DNA of 64,000 bases. It comes from Aureispira sp. CCB-QB1 (GTDB taxonomy: Bacteria > Bacteroidota > Bacteroidia > Chitinophagales > Saprospiraceae). Position 1 is the first letter of the stretch, and each line of letters starts with the position of its first letter. This document shows, one piece after another, positions 16,767 through 25,993 of the stretch. The DNA is taken from assembly GCF_000724545.1 (NCBI RefSeq), contig NZ_JHBV01000020.1, positions 62,001-126,000 on the forward strand, in the 5' to 3' direction. The translations under genes were made by a program, and so were the position numbers. Under the pieces are notes generated by a model, which saw nothing but the letters and a program-made list of their open reading frames with translations, did no database searches and had not been told where the DNA came from.

Positions 16767-17030
16767 GTAATTTCAAGTAATAATAATCTTTGTTTCTCTA
16801 GAACACACCATACTGACTACCAAAACAATATACTTTAACGGCGTTTTCTCTCCCAAACTAATCCTCCAAAGAAGGCAACAAAAATAACAATAGGTTGTTG
16901 TTTTAGTAACTAGACTTCGATAATTTCTAGTTTCTACAATTTATTGTGTTTGCTTTCTTATTAAAAATGCTCTTTTAGTTGACTAAAAAAATAATAGCAT
17001 TTATCAAGCACTATAACCATAAACACATCA

Positions 17031-17792
17031 ATGAGCACTCAAAAAAACTCTGAAAAACGACTAGCCGTTCTTATTGACGGTGACAATATACCTTCTGCCT
17101 ACATCAAAGAAATGATGGAAGAAATTGCCAAATATGGCATTCCTACTATAAAAAGAATTTATGGCGATTGGACAAGACCACACCTAAAAAAATGGAAAAA
17201 TTTACTTTTAACCAATGCTATTACTCCGATACAACAGTATGCTTATACTAGAGGAAAAAATGCAACGGATTCTGCAATGATTATTGATGCTATGGATATT
17301 TTGTATTCTGGCAAAGTAGATGGCTTTTGCATCGTTTCTAGTGATAGCGATTTTACTCGTCTAGCTACTCGATTGCGAGAAGCTGGTATGAATGTCATTG
17401 GCATTGGAGAGAGAAAAACCCCTGAGCCGTTTATCGTTGCCTGCGATCGTTTTATTTATGTTGAAATCTTAAAACCTAAACTTGAAAAGATCATCTCCAA
17501 AGGCAAGGCGTCAAGCAAAATCAAAAAAGATGAAAAAGACGATTTTGAGCCTGTTACGCCCAAAGTAAAACGCTTGATCGAAAATACTATTTCTGACGTT
17601 GCCGATGATGATGGCTGGGCTTTTTTGGGAGATGTTGGTTCTCTACTACAAAAAAAGCAACCTAATTTTGATGCTAGAAATTATGGGTTTCCCAAACTAA
17701 CACCTTTGATTAAATCCGTTAAGTCTATTGAAATCGACGAACGAGAATCGGGGCGCAGCAAAAGTCGCTTAATTTATGTCCGAGTAAAATAG
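17031..17792 (+). CDS. NYN-domain putative RNase with C-terminal OST-HTH/LOTUS domain
   Basis: A 253-residue protein of the LabA/DUF88 group. The PIN-like NYN nuclease domain spans about residues 9-150: LIDGDN at 14-19, an acidic DSAMIIDAMD at about 80-89 and SSDSDF near 102-107 give the expected metal-binding aspartates. A Lys-rich linker leads to a C-terminal OST-HTH/LOTUS domain at about 178-250 (DGWAFLGDVGSLLQKKQPNF), a fold that binds RNA (G-rich or G4) in other systems. So it is probably an RNA-processing or RNA-decay enzyme. It is a single gene with no defence or phage neighbours. Confidence 0.88.
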   Translation: MSTQKNSEKRLAVLIDGDNIPSAYIKEMMEEIAKYGIPTIKRIYGDWTRPHLKKWKNLLLTNAITPIQQYAYTRGKNATDSAMIIDAMDILYSGKVDGFCIVSSDSDFTRLATRLREAGMNVIGIGERKTPEPFIVACDRFIYVEILKPKLEKIISKGKASSKIKKDEKDDFEPVTPKVKRLIENTISDVADDDGWAFLGDVGSLLQKKQPNFDARNYGFPKLTPLIKSVKSIEIDERESGRSKSRLIYVRVK

Positions 17793-17916
17793 TTTAACAT
17801 AAAATTATTCTACTTTCAGTTGGAATTAACCTTAATTAACCCTCTTTAACTTTAATACATACAGATTCCAAGTAGTTTTACTTTGTAATGTTTTTACTTC
17901 AAACAAACAAAATAAA

Positions 17917-18807
17917 ATGAAACCAATCACCTACTTAGGAATCTTAATTTTATTCCTAAACAATTTCCCCCTATTGGCACAAAACACCATTCACATTCCT
18001 TGTGGAAATGCGCCAACTATAAATGGTTCCTTCTCTAGTAATGAATGGCAAGATGCCAATAAAATCGATTTGCTCATTCAAAATGGCGCCAATACCGTTC
18101 AAGTCTTTTTTAAACACGATAGTTTGAACCTATATGTCGCTTTTGTTGACCATTTACAATCTTCTAACATTCGTTTTCCTGAGATTCTATTAGATGTTAA
18201 TCACGACAAAAGCCCTAGTTGGATGCCTGACGACTGGTGGTTTCATGTTTCTGCAACAGACTGCGAATCGCAAGGGCAACCTAATAATTACGACAGTTGC
18301 CAACTCGTTCGCCCCAACTGGGTTGCAGCTAATAATTTTGATCAAAATCCTCCTCAAACAGATACTGTTGAAATAAAAATCCCTTTCAGTACCATCCATT
18401 TAAACTCCAATACTACGGATAGCATAGGAATTGCTTTTGATGTCACCAATACATTCAACTCATGGGAGTACTGGCCTGCCGCTGCCAACTACAATAGTCC
18501 TGTAAGTTGGGCAACAGGTATACTAGGCTGTTCTAGCCTCTTGAACAAAACTAAACTAAATTCTCCCATAGAAACAATTTCTATTTACCCCAACCCTAGT
18601 AATGGTCATGTTGTAGTAGACCTACATCCTCTACAACAGACAATAAAGCAGTTGATGGTCTACAACCTTCTTGGTGAGTTGGTCTACCAATCTAACTTCC
18701 ATCCGACCAATTCAAAAGATCTAAATCTTCAACTAGCGAATGGTATCTATCTAATAAAAGTACAAACGACGCAAAAAGAATATACAAAAAAAATAATCAT
18801 TGAATAA
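17917..18807 (+). CDS. Secreted CBM9-like protein with T9SS sorting domain
   Basis: A 296-residue exported protein. There is a signal peptide at residues 1-21 (ending LLAQ). Residues about 25-205 resemble a CBM9/DOMON-like sandwich (NAPTINGSFSSNEWQDA, then LYVAFVDH and a PEILLDVNHD edge). The C-terminal sorting domain from about residue 222 (ISIYPNPSNGHVVVDL) ends with YTKKIIIE. It probably binds sugar or a surface polymer once secreted by the type IX system. No catalytic residues were recognised. It is a single gene with its own terminator. Confidence 0.78.
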   Translation: MKPITYLGILILFLNNFPLLAQNTIHIPCGNAPTINGSFSSNEWQDANKIDLLIQNGANTVQVFFKHDSLNLYVAFVDHLQSSNIRFPEILLDVNHDKSPSWMPDDWWFHVSATDCESQGQPNNYDSCQLVRPNWVAANNFDQNPPQTDTVEIKIPFSTIHLNSNTTDSIGIAFDVTNTFNSWEYWPAAANYNSPVSWATGILGCSSLLNKTKLNSPIETISIYPNPSNGHVVVDLHPLQQTIKQLMVYNLLGELVYQSNFHPTNSKDLNLQLANGIYLIKVQTTQKEYTKKIIIE

Positions 18808-18820
18808 AGTAAGGCTGTTC

Positions 18821-18866
18821 CATCTATTCTATATCTCGCTAAGGTGAGGTATAGAATAGGTGTTTT
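18821..18866 (+). terminator. Hairpin terminator between convergent genes
   Basis: A 17-base stem CATCTATTCTATATCTC pairs with its complement, with two G-U pairs and an 8-base loop, then TTTT. It lies right after the CBM9-like gene and directly abuts the stop of the convergent DinB-like gene, so it probably serves the plus strand. Confidence 0.75.
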
Positions 18867-18867
18867 C

Positions 18868-19341
18868 TTATATCCCTTCTCTAAGCATTTTTTTTATCAA
18901 TGATATTTGACCTAAGTGGTAATAACTATGCTCAATAATTGCTTCAATATTTCTACGGTAATTCCCATACTTTTCATCGACAAAACTTTTTTCCAACTGT
19001 TCGTCAGACATTTTTTCTACACAATTAGCAAATTGTTCCGCATTACTCCACATAGAATTTAGAAGATTGTCCCAATCGCTTTCGCATGTTATTTCGGGGC
19101 AATCAAAACTATACTTGTCTCGAATATCTAGCGTCCCTCCTTCCAAGACATTTAATACACCTGCTACATAATAATCAATGTGATACGTTAGCGCATGAAT
19201 GGTATTCAAAGAACCTATCTTTTGAATTGCTTCTTGCCACGATATACCAGACAACATTTCTTTACAATTCGTATTTGCAATCCATTGACCACTCAGAAGT
19301 ACTTCTCTAAAGCGGTTTGCGATTTGTTTTGATTGTTTCAT
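18868..19341 (-). CDS. DinB-like protein (DUF1572-type)
   Basis: A 157-residue helical protein. The motifs IHALTYHIDYYVAG (about 47-60) and SYYHLGQISLIKKML at the C-terminus place the two histidine-bearing helices of the DinB/DUF1572 fold. The catalytic role is unknown; members are proposed metal-dependent thiol-S-transferases. It is convergent with the secreted CBM9-like gene and separated from it by a hairpin. Confidence 0.65.
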   Translation of the reverse strand: MKQSKQIANRFREVLLSGQWIANTNCKEMLSGISWQEAIQKIGSLNTIHALTYHIDYYVAGVLNVLEGGTLDIRDKYSFDCPEITCESDWDNLLNSMWSNAEQFANCVEKMSDEQLEKSFVDEKYGNYRRNIEAIIEHSYYHLGQISLIKKMLREGI

Positions 19342-19487
19342 TGGTTCAAATATTAATTCAGGAATAAATATGATTTAAGTAATTTATTAAAATTAATCAA
19401 GTAAGTCGACATAAAAAACTTAGCAAACAAGAAAAAAATAAGATATCGAAAATGAATATTAAATCGAGCAAGTACTCAATGGTAAAA

Positions 19488-19520
19488 GCGTTTGCCAGAA
19501 ATATTATTCTGACAAACGCC
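19488..19520 (-). terminator. Probable terminator downstream of the propeller lipoprotein gene
   Basis: A 12-base stem GCGTTTGCCAGA / TCTGACAAACGC with one G-U position and an 8-base AT loop. On the minus strand a short T run (TTTT) follows. It lies about 190 bases after the stop of the gene at 19712-20725. The rest of 19342-19711 is AT-rich with nothing else recognised. Confidence 0.55.
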
Positions 19521-19711
19521 TTATCTATATTAAGCATGATTATATAAAAGTAAGTAATCGTTCATAAAAATTTATAGGCAAAATAGAATTCTTTTTGCAC
19601 TATACTTTTTTCTGTCCACTTACTTAATAGATAGCTTCACTACATTCATGAAAATAAATACCCTGTAGTAACATAGTTTTTTTCACGAAGTAATGCTAAA
19701 TATCACCTGTA

Positions 19712-20725
19712 TTAATTACTATAAAAATATAATGAAGAAGCTTTGGACAAGCTTTTGTTCATAGATGGTGTTAAGTCTCCCCCTGCATCAGCATTGGTAT
19801 AACTCAATACTCGACCACCACCGTTAGCAGCTTCTGCAATATAAACTACATTGGCGCTAGCGTCGTATTCAGCGGCAACAGGATTTCCCAACATAGTAGC
19901 AGCGCCTGCTACTCTTATTTGATTGCCTGCCACAGCTAACATACCTCCATCTGCTGTATTAGAAAATTTACTTTTAAAATCTGTGATAATATGAAAACCG
20001 CCATCCGAATCTGAAGTAGCAGCTCCTACATCGGTTAAAATCATCGTTCCACCGTCGTAAGCAAGACCATGAGTTCGAACAATTCCTTCAATGGCAATCG
20101 TTTTACTAGCACTTACGGTAGCATTGGTTGTATTAGAAGCTGTAAAATTAGCAAAAACTGCTAACTGGTTGGTTTTATCCACTACAGCATACAAATCATT
20201 CTCCACAAACTCAATTCCCCAAACGGCAAATTCTGTTGTAACAACATTTCTAAGCGTCAATGCTCCGTCGCTTTTGGTGTAAATAAAGAGTCGTCCATCT
20301 GCCGTTGCTGTATTTCCATCTACATCGGCATTATCTGCTACCACAACCATATTGCCATTAACAGCAACATCTCTTGGGCTAGACAAATCGGAAGAGCTCG
20401 AAAAAGCAAGAGATAAAATAGCATTGACTGATAAAGTGGAAATGCTGCTGTATACGTTCAGTTGATTACTGCTTCTAGATGCTTGGATTACCTTATCCAT
20501 ATCTGCATCATAATAAATACCTTCTGCTGCTAAAGATGTGGTTGTTAACGTTTTGGTCTCATTCTTTTCCATGTCATAAACAGTTACATTTCCATTGGAA
20601 TTATTGGAAACGTACAACTCTGTTCTTGTAGAATTATCATTGTTATTGTCCTCTTTGTCGCAAGCAACAAATGCCAAAGAGCTAATGGATAGCAAGAATC
20701 CTACTTTCAAAAAATTAGTGTTCAT
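19712..20725 (-). CDS. Lipoprotein with predicted beta-propeller fold
   Basis: A 337-residue protein with a lipoprotein signal (LAFVAC, Cys about 22) followed by an acidic Asp/Asn-rich tether DKEDNNNDNS. Repeating segments such as ELYVSNNSNGNVTVYD, KVIQASRSSNQLNVYS and NMVVVADNADVDG suggest a YVTN-type or NHL-like propeller. It was probably exported to the outer membrane surface, since the acidic residues after the Cys resemble lipoprotein export signals of Bacteroidota. Its ligand is unknown. It is a single gene, divergent from the DUF4272 gene. Confidence 0.7.
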   Translation of the reverse strand: MNTNFLKVGFLLSISSLAFVACDKEDNNNDNSTRTELYVSNNSNGNVTVYDMEKNETKTLTTTSLAAEGIYYDADMDKVIQASRSSNQLNVYSSISTLSVNAILSLAFSSSSDLSSPRDVAVNGNMVVVADNADVDGNTATADGRLFIYTKSDGALTLRNVVTTEFAVWGIEFVENDLYAVVDKTNQLAVFANFTASNTTNATVSASKTIAIEGIVRTHGLAYDGGTMILTDVGAATSDSDGGFHIITDFKSKFSNTADGGMLAVAGNQIRVAGAATMLGNPVAAEYDASANVVYIAEAANGGGRVLSYTNADAGGDLTPSMNKSLSKASSLYFYSN

Positions 20726-21170
20726 TTGTAAAAGTTTTATTGTTTAAATTGATTGTTTTTATACGAATCATTTAAGTAGGCTATGATAATTAAGTGCGGA
20801 AAGGCTTAATAAAATTAGCTTTTGATCGTAGCGTAATGAACTAATTTGGTGAAGAGAGATTAATGTAGGTGATTTCTAATTAAGCACCACATTGTGAGGA
20901 AAAGTTCAGTAGTTCAATCTTAAACAACATGATTACTAAACGCAGTTAACAAGAAAAAGTTTAGAAAAAGATTACTTTTTTCATTCAACATTGTTTGAAA
21001 TTAAGAAGATCTTTCTTCTATTATTTTTATATGCTCCCTTTTCTGTCTACTTCCTTGCCTTTATAAAAAGAATAAAAATTTTATCTTAGAGCCTATCGTA
21101 ACCATCAAGTATGAAGAAAGTTGATTAAGATTGTTTCTAAACCGTATCCTAATATAAATTAACCAAACAC
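20726..21170. other. Divergent intergenic region, 445 bases
   Basis: The region lies between the divergent starts of the propeller lipoprotein and the DUF4272 protein. It is AT-rich with no hairpin, repeat box, tRNA or convincing small gene seen. It presumably holds two promoters. Confidence 0.4.
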
Positions 21171-22379
21171 ATGGAGCAATGTACAATTTATAGCCATTCT
21201 ATTGATTTTGATGCTATAATACCTATTATAAAAAAATACCTTCCCAAAGCAACACTAGAAAGAAAAGATACAGAAGGTGAAAAAATTTTGATCGTGCAAG
21301 CAAAAAAAGGCTTGTTGAGTCGTAAACACATCGTTACCATCCAAGGAAGACAACGTACAGTACCCTCTTATCAACTAGAGCAACCAACCTGCCCTTTAAC
21401 ACAGAATTTAGTCGGGATGCACAACTATGTTTCTAATTTGCCCGCTCAAAATACAACCATTCAAAGTTTGTTGTTACAAAAAATTGCTACTCTTAATAGC
21501 GAAATTAGTTTTACAGCGCAACCTTATATATCTGAAGATTTTGAAAAAATTCTAAAAGAAACCCTACAAGTATTGGATGGCATTTTATTTACCCCTCCTA
21601 CTGCATTATTTTCAAAATCCAAACATCAACAATTCTTAGATAAAAACTTTGACTTAATTCTAGATACAGCTGGAGTATCCAAAATATCTCAATTAGAAGT
21701 GAACATTGATACTCAATATTATGATCCTCCCCAAGCAGCGTATACTTCAGCACAGCTCGACCGAAAGGCACGGAGTGAAGCTCTCCTTCAAAAACATCAA
21801 GTAACCATCAATCCTCATTTACCTTGCACGCCTAATCTTACTGAAATTGAATTGAGAGATAAAACGGCTATTATTAATCGCATCTATGCATTAACCATTA
21901 TCACAGCTAGAGCAGAAGGTGTAGCTATAGAGCAATTGAAAACTATTATGTCTGAAAAAGAAATTACAGAGCTTTCGCCTTATGAAAACTATGTATTGAG
22001 TAATGATGTTCCTGCCGATGAGTTGTCTATCTTGACTTGGCGCTATGAAAGTCTGTTCTTGCTCTGTTGGGCGATTCAAAAAATAGAAAATCTTCCTTAT
22101 CCATCTGAAATGTGTGTGGTTGATGAGTTCTTGGGTTCTATTCTACAACAATCGAGAGAAGAATTTACGGCTAGTAGTACACTTCGAAGCAAAGAGGAAA
22201 TTGTAGAGGCGTTAGATTTGACTTATCGAATGAACTGGGCTTGCGTAGACGCTCGCATCAAAAATACGCCTCCCTCTGGGAAACTACATCCAGGAATTGT
22301 ATACGAACGCCATTATGCCTTGAACTGGTTAGTGCATCATCGTCAACAAAATTGGGATGCTGTTACAACCGATACTTAA
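21171..22379 (+). CDS. DUF4272-domain protein
   Basis: A 402-residue cytoplasmic protein without signal peptide. The N-terminal 190 residues are unrecognised. The part from about 200 (LDRKARSEALLQKHQVTINPHLP) to about 395 (MNWACVDARIKNTP, then ERHYALNWLV) matches the DUF4272 pattern. No enzymatic residues are known for this domain. It is a single gene followed by a weak hairpin (AAACATAC / GTATGTTT at 22444-22469). Confidence 0.65.
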   Translation: MEQCTIYSHSIDFDAIIPIIKKYLPKATLERKDTEGEKILIVQAKKGLLSRKHIVTIQGRQRTVPSYQLEQPTCPLTQNLVGMHNYVSNLPAQNTTIQSLLLQKIATLNSEISFTAQPYISEDFEKILKETLQVLDGILFTPPTALFSKSKHQQFLDKNFDLILDTAGVSKISQLEVNIDTQYYDPPQAAYTSAQLDRKARSEALLQKHQVTINPHLPCTPNLTEIELRDKTAIINRIYALTIITARAEGVAIEQLKTIMSEKEITELSPYENYVLSNDVPADELSILTWRYESLFLLCWAIQKIENLPYPSEMCVVDEFLGSILQQSREEFTASSTLRSKEEIVEALDLTYRMNWACVDARIKNTPPSGKLHPGIVYERHYALNWLVHHRQQNWDAVTTDT

Positions 22380-22766
22380 ATATAAATAGGTGCTTTATTT
22401 GGAATATTAATTTTTTTATTATAAATTCGAGCTCAAATTCATCAAACATACATTGTTCCCCGTATGTTTTATCATAGTTTTATTGTGGGCACAATAAAGC
22501 TATACTCTCAAAATTCCACTTACTTAGTTCTCTCCCACAGATTTACTGTGTTGATATTTAGCTAATTCTAAATAGCATTTTTCTATTATAGGGCTAGTAG
22601 AAACTTATACTATTCTATGTTTTTAGCTAAATAAGCTATTCAACAATCTGTTTATTTCCAAACTAACTAAAATAGGTTAAGATAGTTTTTTTCTATAGTT
22701 CTAGAATGTAGAAATAGATGTTCTTGCCTGTAAAAAATTCTTTCACAAAGACCAAATTTAATTACC
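22380..22766. other. Intergenic region with two small hairpins
   Basis: AT-rich. It holds perfect inverted repeats AAACATAC / GTATGTTT (22444-22469) and TTTATTGTG / CACAATAAA (22479-22498), the first a possible weak terminator for the DUF4272 gene. No gene was seen in the remaining bases. Confidence 0.45.
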
Positions 22767-24128
22767 ATGTTAAAAACTAAAAAGAAATTTTTAATGGCTT
22801 TTTTAAGTCTAACACTATGTGCCCACTACAGTTGTAAAAAAGATGCTAGCATTCCAGAAAACAACACTATTTCTGAACAAATGTACTCTGCTGGTCAAAA
22901 ATCAATTACTGCCGATATCATCAAAACTAGTGATGGAGGTTATCTAATGGTAGGAACTTCTTATACCAATAGTCCTATAGAAGGAGATATTGTTGCTATA
23001 AAAACAGATGCTAGAGGCATCCAGCAATGGACAACTTCAATGGGGAAAGCCTCAGAGATGGGATCAGGTTCTTTAAACGGACAGACCGTTCATTATGACG
23101 AGGAAGGTGTCAAAGTTGTCGAAGAATCAGATGGCTCTTTTACCATTGCAGGGAATAGAACTTATATAGCTTATCCTAACATAAATAGCAGTCATGGAGT
23201 AAAAAAACATACCAAAATTGTATTTTATCAACTTTCCTCTACAGGTACTGCGACATCTACAGATGGAGTAGAGCTAAAAAGTAATGATGAATTTACAGAG
23301 AGGATCTCTGATTTCAAAATTGATGCTTCTAGTGGTACTTCAAAATATATTTTGACAGGATATACAACCGATGTTAACAATAGTAAGCCATTTTATAATA
23401 CCAATACAGATCTTACAGATATGTTTGTCATGTCTTTGGATAATAACTTCAATTTTAATTGGTATGAACAAAATGCTGCTTATGGTCTTCAAGGAAAAGA
23501 TTATGGCACTTCAGTAGCAATAACACCTGATGGATATGCTGTGATAGGAACCACCCAAACAATTCATTCTGGTTCTACTCCTTCTACAAAGTTTCTTGTT
23601 ACCTTGTTTGATAAAGCAACTGGAACTCCTACAAAAAGATCTTTCCACGATAGCCAAGGTTATGATGTAGAAGGTGGGTATTCAGTTTACGATGCAACCA
23701 CTCAAAATATTACATTTGTTGGTAATGTTGTAGGTGGCTCACTAACCATCGCTCAATTAGATGCTAATCTATCCACACAGTATCCAACTAACCAAGGATT
23801 TGAACTTCTTACTCCTTCTAGTAATGGTGCCTTTAAAGCTAGTTCTATAGCTATTGTTCCTAATAATGGTGGCTTTGTTATTTCATCGACGAAGTCTGAT
23901 AACCTTGGACAGGATATTTGCATTACCAAAGTAGAAAATGATTTTTCGCTTTCTTCTACTGTAGACTGGCCTCATTATTATAAGACTAATAATGGTATAA
24001 ATACTAACATGCATTGGGCTGGTCCTGTTCTTCCTTCAGTTGACGCTAATGGAAACCTGCAATATGCTTACACAGGTACTTTTAACGCCAATACGTTTAC
24101 TAGTCAAATAGGATGGGTACTATTTTAA
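22767..24128 (+). CDS. Putative lipoprotein with propeller-like repeats
   Basis: A 453-residue protein with a lipoprotein signal ending HYSCKKD (Cys about 23). Repeats of the type TSDGGYLMVGTSYTNS and DIVAIKTDARGIQQWT occur, the wording seen in many Bacteroidota secreted proteins with delta-60-like or propeller repeats. There is no C-terminal sorting domain. Its role is unknown; surface display is likely. It is a single gene. Confidence 0.65.
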   Translation: MLKTKKKFLMAFLSLTLCAHYSCKKDASIPENNTISEQMYSAGQKSITADIIKTSDGGYLMVGTSYTNSPIEGDIVAIKTDARGIQQWTTSMGKASEMGSGSLNGQTVHYDEEGVKVVEESDGSFTIAGNRTYIAYPNINSSHGVKKHTKIVFYQLSSTGTATSTDGVELKSNDEFTERISDFKIDASSGTSKYILTGYTTDVNNSKPFYNTNTDLTDMFVMSLDNNFNFNWYEQNAAYGLQGKDYGTSVAITPDGYAVIGTTQTIHSGSTPSTKFLVTLFDKATGTPTKRSFHDSQGYDVEGGYSVYDATTQNITFVGNVVGGSLTIAQLDANLSTQYPTNQGFELLTPSSNGAFKASSIAIVPNNGGFVISSTKSDNLGQDICITKVENDFSLSSTVDWPHYYKTNNGINTNMHWAGPVLPSVDANGNLQYAYTGTFNANTFTSQIGWVLF

Positions 24129-24233
24129 TAGGCTTAGCTGCTACTGCATATTTTCAACAACCACGCAGCAATCCTGTACTGTAACCAGTTATTAAAACAA
24201 GAGCATGTCAAATAATAACTTATTCTAAAAATT

Positions 24234-24266
24234 AAGCTGTATTTCTTACGAAATGCAGCTTTTTTA
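24234..24266 (+). terminator. Rho-independent terminator
   Basis: AAGCTGTATTTC / GAAATGCAGCTT stem with one G-U position and a TTAC loop, followed by six T. It lies about 105 bases after the lipoprotein gene. Confidence 0.8.
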
Positions 24267-24354
24267 GTTAACTTACTATGCTGTACCAAGCATCGCCATA
24301 CTATCATGTAAGTATGTCATCACTTTATCAATTCAATCTATAAAATAAACACCA

Positions 24355-24951
24355 ATGGAACGAGAATATATTGAAGGTTTTTATCAATCTGAAATACCTC
24401 CAAGAGACAGCGATATGGATGCTGTACTTATTAGAAACATGGCATCAAGTGCTACCCCATTTACATCTGAAGAAGTTCAAAAAATGCTTGAAGCCCACGA
24501 CCAATTCATCCAATCAGGAGGTAGTGGTGGTCGATTTGAACGATTACAGTTATCAGGTATCCCTATGAATATTTATATGGGTAAAAAAGGAACGGAAGGA
24601 AAACAGTTTGAAGTGCGCATGAAGCAGTTTTCTCCAGAAACAAGCTTAGAAAACGTACAACTAACCTACTCTGACTTTGCAGGTGCTATTGCTGAAGAAG
24701 TAAATTTTCAAGGAGCCAACCTAAACCACTCTTTGCTAACAGATGCCTTTTTGGCTGGTGCTAATTTTGACAACTGCTCTGCGGTAGGCACTGATTTTAC
24801 AGGGGCAGATTTAACTGGCGCCTCTTTTGTTAATGCTGATCTTAGAAATGCTGATTTTGAAATATGCAACTGCACAGGCGTAGATTTTACAGGCGCTAAT
24901 TTAGAAGGTGCTTTATTTAAAGGAACAACACTAGATGGCATTCGTCGTTAA
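24355..24951 (+). CDS. Pentapeptide-repeat protein
   Basis: A 198-residue protein. Residues about 98-195 contain consecutive A(D/N)Lxx-type pentapeptides (VNFQGANLNHSLLTDAFLAG, then DFTGADLTGASFVNADLRNA), predicted to form a right-handed quadrilateral beta-helix. The N-terminal 95 residues are unrelated and unrecognised. Functions of such proteins range from gyrase mimicry to scaffolding and none is indicated. The stop lies 44 bases before the guanine deaminase start, so the two may be one unit. Confidence 0.85.
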   Translation: MEREYIEGFYQSEIPPRDSDMDAVLIRNMASSATPFTSEEVQKMLEAHDQFIQSGGSGGRFERLQLSGIPMNIYMGKKGTEGKQFEVRMKQFSPETSLENVQLTYSDFAGAIAEEVNFQGANLNHSLLTDAFLAGANFDNCSAVGTDFTGADLTGASFVNADLRNADFEICNCTGVDFTGANLEGALFKGTTLDGIRR

Positions 24952-24994
24952 TGCTTACCCCATACGCATCAATTTTAACCAACACATAATCAAT

Positions 24995-25471
24995 ATGACA
25001 GAAGAAGATAAACAATTTATGCAACGAGCTATTGACCTAGCCAAGGAAGGCATGCATTCTAATGCTGGTGGTCCTTTTGGAGCCGTTGTTGTTAAAGATG
25101 GAATCATTGTTGGCGAAGGATACAATAAAGTAACCTCTACCAATGATCCTACTGCTCATGCAGAAGTTACGGCTATTCGAAATGCTTGCCAAGCTCTCAA
25201 TACCTTCCAATTAGACGACTGTATAATTTACACCTCTTGTGAGCCTTGCCCAATGTGCTTGGGTGCTATTTATTGGGCAAGACCCAAAATGGTTTATTTT
25301 GGCTGTGACCGAGAAGATGCAGCGGCAATAGGTTTTGACGATCAGTTTATTTACGATGAATTGGAACGGGATATTGATGATCGCCACATCAAAATTGTTC
25401 GTTTAATGCGCAAAGATGCTTTGTCTGCTTTTGAGGCTTGGACTCAAAAAATGGACAAAACAAACTATTAA
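24995..25471 (+). CDS. guaD: Guanine deaminase (CDA-fold)
   Basis: Converts guanine to xanthine and ammonia. At 158 residues it closely follows the Bacillus subtilis enzyme. Zinc ligands are His55 (in TAHAEVTA, with catalytic Glu57), Cys85 and Cys88 (SCEPCPMCLGAIYWARP). The AFEAWTQKMDKTNY C-terminus matches the domain-swapped tail of that family. I chose the ATG at 24995; an in-frame start at 24935 inside the upstream gene would add a non-homologous 20 residues. It is followed by a long-loop hairpin. Confidence 0.92.
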   Translation: MTEEDKQFMQRAIDLAKEGMHSNAGGPFGAVVVKDGIIVGEGYNKVTSTNDPTAHAEVTAIRNACQALNTFQLDDCIIYTSCEPCPMCLGAIYWARPKMVYFGCDREDAAAIGFDDQFIYDELERDIDDRHIKIVRLMRKDALSAFEAWTQKMDKTNY

Positions 25472-25494
25472 AGCTCGTGTCAGCTTCTAGGAGC

Positions 25495-25562
25495 CATCAA
25501 CTTGAAGGTTAATTTTTTGCAATACTTTTAGAAGTTTTAGAAACCTTCAAGCTGATGTATCT
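25495..25562 (+). terminator. Long-loop inverted repeat downstream of guanine deaminase
   Basis: Arms of 16 bases, CATCAACTTGAAGGTT (25495-25510) and its complement with one mismatch (25542-25557), are separated by a 31-base AT-rich loop and followed by a short T run. It is a probable terminator, though the loop is long. Confidence 0.5.
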
Positions 25563-25575
25563 TTTTATACAGAAA

Positions 25576-25611
25576 AAATTTTAGGGCGTTCAATATTTAA
25601 TGACACGCCCT
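25576..25611 (-). terminator. Terminator overlapping the 3' end of the DUF3291-like gene
   Basis: On the minus strand AGGGCGT / ACGCCCT forms a 7-base stem around a 15-base loop that contains the TGA stop, followed by AAAATTTTTTC. The left arm codes for the last residues of the gene. Confidence 0.6.
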
Positions 25612-25925
25612 TGCTTTATCTTTTCTTTTGCTACTTTCCACGAGGGAAACTCGTCCGACTCGTACGTGTAAGTAGCAATTTCTGTTGCTAGTGCAGCGCT
25701 CTCTTTCATTGCTTCTTGATGTGCTCCTGTTCGCATGGCTTGTTGCATCAACTCCTTCGACTCCCAAGCTGTTATGGTATAATGCATATATCCAAATCCT
25801 GTATTTTTTAAACGAATAAAACCAGGTGTTTTTTTTAGTTGTAGAGTTATTTTTAAACCGTGCCAAGATAGCTTAAAAAAGTTCCACACGCTTCTTAGTC
25901 GAATAGATGTAATTGTGATAAGCAT
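25590..25925 (-). CDS. Small ferredoxin-like-fold protein (DUF3291 / monooxygenase-like)
   Basis: A 111-residue protein resembling the dimeric alpha/beta-barrel group that includes DUF3291, spheroidene monooxygenase-like and antibiotic-biosynthesis-monooxygenase proteins. The YMHYTITAWESKELMQQAM segment and the later HQEAM are typical. No cofactor or substrate can be assigned. It lies 70 bases beyond the TPR gene in the same direction, so it may be a downstream member of that transcript. Confidence 0.55.
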   Translation of the reverse strand: MLITITSIRLRSVWNFFKLSWHGLKITLQLKKTPGFIRLKNTGFGYMHYTITAWESKELMQQAMRTGAHQEAMKESAALATEIATYTYESDEFPSWKVAKEKIKQGRVIKY

Positions 25926-25993
25926 AGTTTATAGTGTTTTATTTTCAAAATTTTTAGCGTTTTGGTTGTTCATCTTTATTTTAAATCATAAAC

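Noticed and set aside
24935-24994. Extended start for guanine deaminase overlapping the pentapeptide gene
   Set aside because: The 20 extra residues do not resemble the family, while the ATG at 24995 gives the usual length.
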